NCBI GenBank assembly: GCA_003537645.1
Contig: DPRM01000068.1
Span: 46,909-66,375 of the forward strand
DNA: 19,467 bases
Direction: 5' to 3'
Source of the DNA: Prolixibacteraceae bacterium
Lineage (GTDB): Bacteria; Bacteroidota; Bacteroidia; Bacteroidales; Prolixibacteraceae
Below the pieces are notes generated by a model. The model saw nothing but the letters and a program-made list of their open reading frames with translations, ran no database searches and was not told where the DNA came from. Both the position numbers and the translations under genes were made by a program. Shown here one piece after another: positions 7,051 through 12,982 of this stretch (its first letter is position 1; each line of letters begins with the position of its first letter).

Positions 7051-7064
7051 TGAACCAAGGTTCA
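7051..7064. promoter_or_regulatory. Small palindrome upstream of the Cys-peptide gene
   Basis: TGAACC and GGTTCA arms separated by AA, about 52 bp before the peptide ATG on the minus strand. It could be a protein-binding site or chance; no well-formed -7/-33 pair is seen beside it. Confidence 0.25.
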
Positions 7065-7172
7065 AAATAAAATACTTTCAGACTTTTCAATATTTTCAGG
7101 CAACTTCTTCTCGTCCGAATGGAGGTTATTGCATTGATTAAACTCTATTCGCGGACGATAACCTTTTACTTT

Positions 7173-7216
7173 ATCTAAATCTATAAATATTTCACCCCGC
7201 TGGGGTTAAATCCAGA
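7173..7216. repeat. Short intergenic repeat with ACCCC-GCT-GGGGT hairpin
   Basis: ACCCC (7194-7198) and GGGGT (7202-7206) form a 5-bp stem, preceded by AAATCTATAAATATTTC. This resembles a recurring Bacteroidota intergenic element of the type 'ATAAATATT..CACCCC..GGGGT'. It lies between the methyltransferase gene and the Cys peptide. No further role is visible. Confidence 0.4.
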
Positions 7217-7233
7217 AACCTTTGCCGATGCTT

Positions 7234-7254
7234 ATCCCGAAACTCGTAACCCGC
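7234..7254 (-). repeat. Dispersed word repeat, second copy of 1654-1674
   Basis: On the minus strand this reads GCGGGTTACGAGTTTCGGGA, matching 19 of 21 positions of the plus-strand word at 1654-1674 (GCGGGTTTCGAGTTACGGGT). Both copies are intergenic and lie next to ATTTACGATTTA- or ACGATTTA-type words. Confidence 0.5.
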
Positions 7255-7262
7255 AACACGAT

Positions 7263-7904
7263 TTAACAGCAACTAAACTCGTCTTTCCGTGCTGTAATGG
7301 TGAAACTCGAAACTTCAATTTTGCCTTTCGGATAAGGCTGGCTTTCTTCCAGAATTCGGAAATCTTTAAAACCGGTTCGTTTAATAATTGCGAGGTATTC
7401 AGCTTTTGTGATTGATCCGGCCCAGCATTCCGCTACCGCTTCAGGATCGTTGGCATATTCATCAGGAACAGGTTCGCTCGAATAAATATCACTAATCACA
7501 AAACGCCCACCATTTTTCAGCAAACGATAGATTTCTGCCCAAACTTTTGGTTTGTTGGAAACATGATTCAGGGTACAGTTCGAAATAATCAAATCAGCAA
7601 TTTCGCTTTCCAACGGAATCTGTTCCAGATCGGCCAAAACAAATTTTACGTTCTCAACACCCATTTTGGCAGCAGTAGCTGTTGCTTTCCGAATCATTTC
7701 TTCAGTAACATCAACTCCATAAACAAAACCCCCTTCGCCAACTTCTTCGGAAAGACGCAAAACATCAGTTCCACGGCCACTTCCCAAATCAATGCAAATT
7801 TCCCCTATTTTTGCTTCGCTTTTTTCGGCAGCTCCACCGCACGACAAACAACAGGTGTCGTTTGCCAAAGTCGAGTATCTTCCAGCTATTTCTATTGTGT
7901 TCAT
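7263..7904 (-). CDS. ArsM-like SAM-dependent methyltransferase
   Basis: 213 residues from the ATG at 7904 (a TTG at 7913 adds three residues and lies closer to the promoter). Class I methyltransferase: SAM motif IDLGSGRGTDV (38-48), acidic GVDVTEEMI (63-71), motif IV-like DLIISNC (105-110) and GGRFVISDI (132-140). Several ArsM features are seen: an N-terminal C18-C19 pair (NDTCCLSCGGA), C110 in SNCTLN and C160 in AECWAGSITKAEYL, positions equivalent to the As(III)-binding cysteines of ArsM. It is much shorter than algal or typical bacterial ArsM and ends in an unusual SCC. It may methylate arsenite, another metal(loid), or a thiol in the product of the cluster. It stands first in the minus-strand cluster, before the Cys peptide. 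ArsM-like descent is fairly clear; the true substrate is not. Confidence 0.85.
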   Translation of the reverse strand: MNTIEIAGRYSTLANDTCCLSCGGAAEKSEAKIGEICIDLGSGRGTDVLRLSEEVGEGGFVYGVDVTEEMIRKATATAAKMGVENVKFVLADLEQIPLESEIADLIISNCTLNHVSNKPKVWAEIYRLLKNGGRFVISDIYSSEPVPDEYANDPEAVAECWAGSITKAEYLAIIKRTGFKDFRILEESQPYPKGKIEVSSFTITARKDEFSCC

Positions 7905-7923
7905 GTATTTCAATTTTGAGGTG

Positions 7924-7954
7924 CAAAGATAAGGTTAAAAATCAATCAAATCAA
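7924..7954 (-). promoter_or_regulatory. Bacteroidota-type promoter of the methyltransferase cluster
   Basis: On the minus strand TATCTTTG (plus 7924-7931) matches the -7 consensus TAnnTTTG exactly, with TTG (plus 7952-7954) 20 nt upstream as the -33 element. Transcription would start about 15 nt before the ATG at 7904. Confidence 0.6.
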
Positions 7955-7973
7955 TATATATAGATAATTTGAT
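7945..7973. promoter_or_regulatory. ArsR-like dyad over the -33 region
   Basis: ATCAAAT (7945-7951) and ATTTGAT (7967-7973) form perfect 7-bp arms around an AT-rich 15-bp centre. The dyad covers the -33 element of the promoter at 7924-7954. AT-rich dyads with ATCAA/TTGAT arms are typical of ArsR/SmtB-family sites; no such regulator is encoded in the window. Confidence 0.45.
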
Positions 7974-8142
7974 ATGATTCCAAATAAGTTTCAGTACATG
8001 AAATTATCTTTTCGTTTATATTGTTGTTTGACAGTGTAATAGTCGGATTCATGTGTTTTGTTGAAAGATTCTTCACAATATGGGGGTAACCTTTGTTCAA
8101 ATTTCAGAATTAATTATAAAAACAAAATCAATCTATCAACTA

Positions 8143-8173
8143 TTGTCTTTGGCAACTGATTGTTGTAAATTTG
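8143..8173 (+). promoter_or_regulatory. Candidate promoter of the eCIS operon
   Basis: TTG (8143-8145), 20 nt, then TAAATTTG (8166-8173), a full match to the Bacteroidota TTG-N20-TAnnTTTG pattern with the same spacing as the methyltransferase promoter. The start site would be near 8178, leaving a leader of about 220 nt before the first gene. The palindrome TTTGATCATCAAA at 8170-8182 covers the start-site region and could bind a regulator. Confidence 0.45.
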
Positions 8174-8398
8174 ATCATCAAAATCCGGAGAAAATAAATC
8201 CAAACTTGCGAAAGATTACTGCGGGGATTTAGTTTCTATTTATACTCTTCACGGATGCCGCCTAACCATCATCAGGATAATGATTACCGATTAATTAGTT
8301 ATTGAGTGGTAATCCTTATTTAACGCTATTCCAGATCGAAAAAGGGTAAATGTTTGTTGGTAATTTATTTCAGATAAGCACCAAATAAATTAATTGCC

Positions 8399-8989
8399 AT
8401 GATCTATGAAGCTATTCAAATTATTAGCCAGCAACTCGATAGTTATCTGACCGCAGCAGGTTTATCAAATTTGGTTACGCTCGAAAATATTGCCTTGTTC
8501 GAAACTTCCTCCGAAAATACGGAAAAACTGACCAACAAGGTTGTTCTGACTCTGTTGAATCTTGAAGAAGAAACGACCCTTAAAAATCTTCCCAATTACA
8601 AAGTCATCGATAAAACTTCTACTGAGTATCGAAATCCGCCAGTCCACCTTAATTTGTTTTTGCTAATTAGCGGCAACTGCAATACCTACACCAATTCGTT
8701 GCGCAGTATCTCTAAAACAATCGAATTTTTTCAGGGTAAAAAGGTATTTACTTCAGATAATACCAGTTACGAACCCAAAGAAGATTTTGATATTCTTGAA
8801 CACTTCAAGCTCATTACAGAATTATATACTCCCACTTTCGAAGAATTGAACTTTGTATGGGGAACCCTGGGAGGAAGGCAGTTACCATCTGTAATTTACA
8901 AGATTCAGCTTGTTGAAATCGACCGCAAAGAACTAATAGGAACCGCTAAAGTTATTACGGAAATTACGGATGTCGTTAAACATCAATAA
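8399..8989 (+). CDS. DUF4255 protein, eCIS tail terminator/cap (Pvc16-like)
   Basis: 196 residues. The N-terminal MIYEAIQIISQQLDSYL, followed by VVLTLLNLEEETTLKN, the YRNPPVHLNLFLLISGN core and the late LNFVWGTLGGRQLPSVIYKIQLVEIDR are the hallmarks of DUF4255 (Pvc16 N-terminal domain). In PVC and AFP this protein caps the distal end of the tube and sheath. It is the first gene of the plus-strand operon, 110 bp before the sheath gene; in PVC the equivalent gene is near the 3' end. Placement first, directly before the sheath, is common in Bacteroidota-type eCIS loci. No signal peptide or membrane segment is seen, as expected for a cytoplasmically assembled particle. Confidence 0.88.
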   Translation: MIYEAIQIISQQLDSYLTAAGLSNLVTLENIALFETSSENTEKLTNKVVLTLLNLEEETTLKNLPNYKVIDKTSTEYRNPPVHLNLFLLISGNCNTYTNSLRSISKTIEFFQGKKVFTSDNTSYEPKEDFDILEHFKLITELYTPTFEELNFVWGTLGGRQLPSVIYKIQLVEIDRKELIGTAKVITEITDVVKHQ

Positions 8990-9099
8990 CCTGTAACTTT
9001 ATTAAACCGACAAGGTGGCATACATTACTTAAATTAAGCAGGGTAGCCCAACAGTCTGATTTGAAGCATACAAAATTATAAATCTTAAAACGGAACACT

Positions 9100-11055
9100 A
9101 TGGCAACAACGTACAAAACACCCGGTGTTTACATCGAGGAAATTGCAAAATTCCCGCCATCGGTAGCACAGGTCGAAACTGCGATCCCAGCCTTTATTGG
9201 TTATACTGAAACTGCGATCAAAAAGGAACCCGGAGACCTCATTCTTGTTCCCTTCCGGATTACTTCGCTGCTCGATTACGAAACTCATTTTGGAGGCGCC
9301 GCACCCGAAGCCGGTATCGAGGTGAAAATTAATGATGTAACTGTTAACGGTGTTCTAAACCGCTCAATTACAGTTCCGCAACCTGCCACAAAATCTCCTT
9401 TCCTGATGTATTATGCTTTGCGAATGTATTTTGCCAATGGTGGAGGTCCGTGTTACATTACATCGGTGAATACTTATTCGGCAGCTACAACCGCAAATGC
9501 AACTAATCCGGTTCAGCTTGATGATTTGCAGGATGGGTTGGCCGAGGTTGAAAAGGAAGACGAGCCAACTTTACTTCTTTTTCCCGACGCAACAGCCTTG
9601 ACCCCCGATAATTTTTATGCCATTTACAAGGATGCGCTAACACAATGCAACAAGCTTCAGGATCGGTTTACCATTCTCGATACTTTTACCGATGATGAAA
9701 GCGCCGACCCATCGCCATCCGAAGGTTTGCGCGATGGCATCAATCTCGAAAAAGATTATCTGAAATATGGCGCGGCTTATTATCCGTTTATTGAAACCCT
9801 GATGAATTATGCATATAGCAATTCAGGAGTAACGTTAAAACATACCACTGATAATTCACCTGTTTTGCTTAGCACGCTTGAAGATGCAAGCGATGCACTC
9901 GACAATATTAACGATGCACTGGATGAAAGCACTGACTTAATTGCTGCGCTCACAGATGCCCAAATAACTATCAACGCATTAACTGCTCCTGAAGCGTTGG
10001 CGCAGGCTAATCTGGTTACAGATGCCATTCAGTCGATTATAGATTTGATCGATTCGGTCGTAACTTCAGGAACAGAAGCCGCCGCCGCCGCGACTTTTGC
10101 TGCAACTGCCGCAAGTGAAGCGCCTGCTGTTGCCGCTACTGCAACTGCTGCCGCTTCTGCGCTGACTGCAGGATTGGGCGGGGCAATTGCAACCATGAAA
10201 ACGGCTCTGGAAGCACATATCGCAGCAATTGTTGCTGCACCAAATGGAACCGCAGTCAAGACAGAAGCGTTGTCAGCTGTGGCAACTGCTTCGACCCTCG
10301 AAACGGTTATTGAAGATATAGCAGAACTGATTGATCCACCAGTTATTGAAGCGATTGATGATGCCCGTGCCGCCGATACCAATGGCGATTTGGATAATCT
10401 GAAACTGAATGTGATCGAAAAATCTGACAGCCAGACCTTCAACGAAATAAAAGCCCAACTGGCAAAACTTTATGTGAAAATGCCGCCAAGCGCAGCAATC
10501 GCCGGGGTTTATGCACGTGTTGATCGCGATCGCGGTGTTTGGAAAGCGCCTGCCAATGTTGGGCTGAATTATGTCATCCGACCTTCGGTAAAAATTACCA
10601 ACGATATGCAGGATGGCCTGAATGTGGATGCCGGTTCAGGAAAATCGATCAATGCCATTCGTTCGTTTACCGGCAAAGGTACCTTGGTTTGGGGTGCCCG
10701 AACTTTGGCCGGAAACGACAATGAATGGCGATATGTTTCGGTTCGCAGATTCTTCAACATGGTCGAAGAATCGGTGAAAAAAGCTACCGCACAGTTTGTT
10801 TTCGAGCCCAACGATGCCAATACCTGGGTGAAAGTAAGGGCCATGATCGAGAACTTCCTGATACTTCAGTGGCGTGCAGGCGCTTTGGCAGGCGCAAAAC
10901 CTGACGATGCGTTTTATGTTCGCGTGGGGCTTGGTCAAACCATGACTGCCGAGGATATTCTGAACGGATACATGCACATCGAAATTGGGTTGGCAGTGGT
11001 TCGTCCTGCCGAATTTATTGTCCTGAAATTCTCTCACAAGTTGCAGCAATCATAA
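9100..11055 (+). CDS. Contractile tail sheath protein with Ala-rich insertion
   Basis: 651 residues, the eCIS/phage tail sheath (Pvc2-4-like). Start: KTPGVYIEEIAKFPPSVAQV (6-25), the classic sheath N terminus. The conserved core continues to LKYGAAYYPFIETLMNYAY (221-239) and resumes at MPPSAAIAGVYARVDRDRGV (461-480), WKAPANVGLNYV, VWGARTLAG (530-538), WRYVSVRRFFNMVEESVKK (543-561) and ends in VRPAEFIVLKFSHKLQQ (634-650). Between 240 and 460 lies an insertion of about 200 residues that is rich in Ala, Thr, Asp and Ile, strongly helical, with an almost pure Ala/Thr/Ser stretch at 325-357. The N and C ends form the sheath handshake; the insertion would sit on the particle surface. This is the only sheath gene in the window, whereas PVC and AFP have three. 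It precedes the tube genes by 25 bp. Confidence 0.94.
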   Translation: MATTYKTPGVYIEEIAKFPPSVAQVETAIPAFIGYTETAIKKEPGDLILVPFRITSLLDYETHFGGAAPEAGIEVKINDVTVNGVLNRSITVPQPATKSPFLMYYALRMYFANGGGPCYITSVNTYSAATTANATNPVQLDDLQDGLAEVEKEDEPTLLLFPDATALTPDNFYAIYKDALTQCNKLQDRFTILDTFTDDESADPSPSEGLRDGINLEKDYLKYGAAYYPFIETLMNYAYSNSGVTLKHTTDNSPVLLSTLEDASDALDNINDALDESTDLIAALTDAQITINALTAPEALAQANLVTDAIQSIIDLIDSVVTSGTEAAAAATFAATAASEAPAVAATATAAASALTAGLGGAIATMKTALEAHIAAIVAAPNGTAVKTEALSAVATASTLETVIEDIAELIDPPVIEAIDDARAADTNGDLDNLKLNVIEKSDSQTFNEIKAQLAKLYVKMPPSAAIAGVYARVDRDRGVWKAPANVGLNYVIRPSVKITNDMQDGLNVDAGSGKSINAIRSFTGKGTLVWGARTLAGNDNEWRYVSVRRFFNMVEESVKKATAQFVFEPNDANTWVKVRAMIENFLILQWRAGALAGAKPDDAFYVRVGLGQTMTAEDILNGYMHIEIGLAVVRPAEFIVLKFSHKLQQS

Positions 11056-11080
11056 ATATTAACAACTAAAATCATATATC

Positions 11081-11512
11081 ATGGCAAATTATCCTTTGGT
11101 AAAGTTTCATTTCCAGGTTGATTGGGGTGGAACTAAAATTGGATTCACAGAGGTTTCGGGGCTCGATGTTGAAACTGAAGTGGTAGAATACCGCGAAGGT
11201 GCAAGTCCTGAATATTCGAAAATAAAGATGCCCGGAATGCAGAAATTCAGCAACATTACCCTGAAACGCGGCACTTTCAAGAGCGATAATGAATATTATC
11301 AATGGTGGAACACGGTCAAACTCAATACCATCGAACGGCGCGATATCACCATCAAACTCCTGAATGAAGAACACGATCCGGTGGTTGTTTGGAAGGTGAA
11401 AAACGCCTGGCCAAGTAAAATCCAGTCAACTGATTTAAAGGCCGATGGAAACGAAGTCGCCATCGAATCAATGGAAATTGTGCACGAAGGTTTGTCCATT
11501 CAAAATGAATAA
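11081..11512 (+). CDS. eCIS tail tube protein 1 (Pvc1-like, gp19 family)
   Basis: 143 residues. The T4 gp19-like tube fold is recognised from YPLVKFHFQVDWGG, FTEVSGLDVETEVVEYREG (22-40), KMPGMQKFSNITLKRGTFK and DITIKLLNEEHDPVVVWKV (89-107), plus the late IESMEIVHEGLS. Such proteins stack as hexameric rings to form the inner tube that is pushed through the target envelope. The gene sits between the sheath and the second tube gene; only 2 bp separate it from the next ATG. By its order and closeness to the classic tube sequence this is the main tube subunit. Confidence 0.93.
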   Translation: MANYPLVKFHFQVDWGGTKIGFTEVSGLDVETEVVEYREGASPEYSKIKMPGMQKFSNITLKRGTFKSDNEYYQWWNTVKLNTIERRDITIKLLNEEHDPVVVWKVKNAWPSKIQSTDLKADGNEVAIESMEIVHEGLSIQNE

Positions 11513-11514
11513 CA

Positions 11515-11946
11515 ATGAGCAAGTATTATCCTCCTTTGGGGTTTCATTTTCTGGTTGAGTTTGCCAATCAGAAAGATGAATATCAATTTCAATCTGTTTC
11601 AGGGTTGAGTTATAACCTTGGAACAGAAGATATTACTGAAGGAGGAGAAAATCGCTTTGTTCATAAACTTCCGCTGCGACCTAAGTATCCGAATCTGGTT
11701 CTTAAACGCGGTTTGCTAATCGATTCTGAATTGATCGACTGGTGCAGGTCGTCGGTTGAAGATTTTAGTTATTCACCAACCGACATTATCATCAAATTAC
11801 TGAACGAAGAGCATGAACCACTGATTACCTGGAATGTGATTCATGCATACCCTGTGAAGTGGGCGGTGGCCGATTTCAATGCCGAAGAAAGCAAAATTGT
11901 GATCGAAACGCTTGAACTGACCTACAATTATTTTAAAATCCTTTAG
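11515..11946 (+). CDS. eCIS tube protein 2 (Pvc5-like, tube initiator)
   Basis: 143 residues, the same length as its neighbour and clearly a paralogue: FHFLVEFANQ, FQSVSGLSYNLGTEDITEGG, PNLVLKRGLL and IIIKLLNEEHEPLITWNVI line up with the first tube protein (LLNEEHD/EP is shared). In PVC and AFP the Pvc5-type tube paralogue makes the first ring or rings at the baseplate. It has a Trp-Cys pair (DWCRSS) not present in the first tube protein. The stop is followed 1 bp later by the ATG of the DUF5908 gene, so translation is probably coupled. Confidence 0.9.
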   Translation: MSKYYPPLGFHFLVEFANQKDEYQFQSVSGLSYNLGTEDITEGGENRFVHKLPLRPKYPNLVLKRGLLIDSELIDWCRSSVEDFSYSPTDIIIKLLNEEHEPLITWNVIHAYPVKWAVADFNAEESKIVIETLELTYNYFKIL

Positions 11947-11947
11947 T

Positions 11948-12112
11948 ATGCCCATCGAAATCAAAGAGTTGAATATCAAAATAAATGTTTCTGAAGGGCA
12001 GGCAAAGGCTTCGGATGAAAATGATCAGGGCAAAAAAGGGACTCAAAGCGATATTGTTGCCCAATGCGTTGAACAGGTGCTCGAAATTCTCTCTAAAACT
12101 CACGAACGGTAA
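11948..12112 (+). CDS. DUF5908 small eCIS protein (Pvc6-like position)
   Basis: 54 residues. It begins MPIEIKELNIKINVS and ends VAQCVEQVLEILSKTHER, the two conserved blocks of DUF5908, joined by a charged, probably disordered linker (EGQAKASDENDQGKKGTQSD). The family is found in contractile injection loci between the tube and LysM genes, the place of pvc6/afp6; its role is not established. The C-terminal helix has heptad-like hydrophobic spacing and one cysteine. The ATG lies 1 bp after the previous stop. Confidence 0.85.
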   Translation: MPIEIKELNIKINVSEGQAKASDENDQGKKGTQSDIVAQCVEQVLEILSKTHER

Positions 12113-12123
12113 AACTGAAAATT

Positions 12124-12828
12124 ATGAGCGGCGAATTAACCAAGCTGAGAATAAAGGCTTATCGCGATGAGAAGTTTTCGCAGGAAGTGGCCGACGGAGA
12201 GTTTAACACTCTGTTGAATCCAGAAAACTATCGCATTAAGTACCGAATTGAGCAGGACGAAAGTCAGGCGCAGGGTACCAGTGCGGTAGCTCCGCGTTTC
12301 AACAAGGCGCTACCCGAAGACCTTCAGCTCGATTTTATTTTCGACCGTTCAGGTGTTATAAAAGGTTATGAAGATACCTCGGGCGAGGGAATTATTGGTG
12401 ATATTGAGAAGTTTAAGCAGGTAATATTCGATTACAACGGCGAAGAACACAAGCCCAATTACCTGGTTATTTCGTGGGGCGCATTACTGTTTAAAGGAAG
12501 TTTGAGCGAGATGGAAATCACTTTCAAGCTGTTCAAAGCCGATGGAACGCCCATTAGGGCAAGCGCGCGTGCAAGGTTTAAAGGTTTTGTGGAAGACGAT
12601 TTGCGCATTGCCCGCGAAAACAACAACTCGCCCGACCTCACGCATGTTCGCATTGTAAAAGAAGGAGATACGCTTCCGTTAATGACCTTCAGAATTTATG
12701 GAGACCCGAAATATTACCTCGAAGTTGCCAGGGCAAATAAACTTGTCAACTTCAGGAAATTAACTCCCGGACAGCAAATCTTCTTCCCGCCGATAGGGAA
12801 GAATGGAATCAAGAAATCAGTTCTTTGA
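12124..12828 (+). CDS. LysM-containing baseplate/tube-adaptor protein (Pvc7-like)
   Basis: 234 residues. The N-terminal part (about 5-155: KLRIKAYRDEKF, FNTLLNPENYRIKYRIEQDE, LQLDFIFDRSGVI, YLVISWGALLFKGSLSEMEITFKLF) is the contractile-injection-system tube-adaptor domain. The C-terminal part (173-223: HVRIVKEGDTLPLMTFRIYG, LEVARANKLVNFRKLTPGQQ, FFPP) is a LysM domain. Pvc7/Afp7 and phage gp53-like proteins of this shape join the inner tube to the baseplate hub. It follows DUF5908 by 11 bp and comes before the spike gene, the usual order. The LysM here is structural, not proof of peptidoglycan targeting. Confidence 0.92.
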   Translation: MSGELTKLRIKAYRDEKFSQEVADGEFNTLLNPENYRIKYRIEQDESQAQGTSAVAPRFNKALPEDLQLDFIFDRSGVIKGYEDTSGEGIIGDIEKFKQVIFDYNGEEHKPNYLVISWGALLFKGSLSEMEITFKLFKADGTPIRASARARFKGFVEDDLRIARENNNSPDLTHVRIVKEGDTLPLMTFRIYGDPKYYLEVARANKLVNFRKLTPGQQIFFPPIGKNGIKKSVL

Positions 12829-12982
12829 GTTAAAGAATGGTCATTAAGTTGTCATTAATAGTCATTATTTGGCAAAAACAACAAATGACCATCGAATGAC
12901 AACAAATGACAATTATATGACCATTGAATGACTATCGAATGACAATTAAAAACAAGATAACTCATAACCGAAACAAATCCTG
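12829..12982. repeat. Tandem 11-bp word array with inverted halves
   Basis: Three GTCATTA units (12840, 12851, 12861) are followed by a short gap and six units of about 11 bp ending in ATGAC (12879-12943, for example CATCGAATGAC and TATCGAATGAC), that is, the same word on the opposite strand. The array fills the gap between the LysM and spike genes. There are no unique spacers, so it is not a CRISPR. In RNA the two halves could pair (GUCAUU with AAUGAC). Confidence 0.7.

Larger units (their letters stand above)
7905..8398. other. Divergent intergenic region, 494 bp, no gene seen
   Basis: AT-rich DNA between the minus-strand methyltransferase and the plus-strand eCIS operon. It holds the promoter and dyad at 7924-7973 and a candidate plus-strand promoter at 8143-8173. 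A 13-bp palindrome TTTGATCATCAAA (8170-8182) overlaps the end of that promoter. The remaining part up to 8398 would be a leader of about 220 nt; no convincing small reading frame, RNA gene or terminator is seen in it. Confidence 0.6.

Noticed and set aside
6904..7263. Selenoprotein or Sec-containing C terminus in the peptide or methyltransferase
   Set aside because: Both frames end in TAA and no in-frame TGA follows with a visible SECIS-like hairpin.
12829..12982. CRISPR array
   Set aside because: The units are about 11 bp, degenerate, partly inverted and without unique spacers; no cas gene is near.
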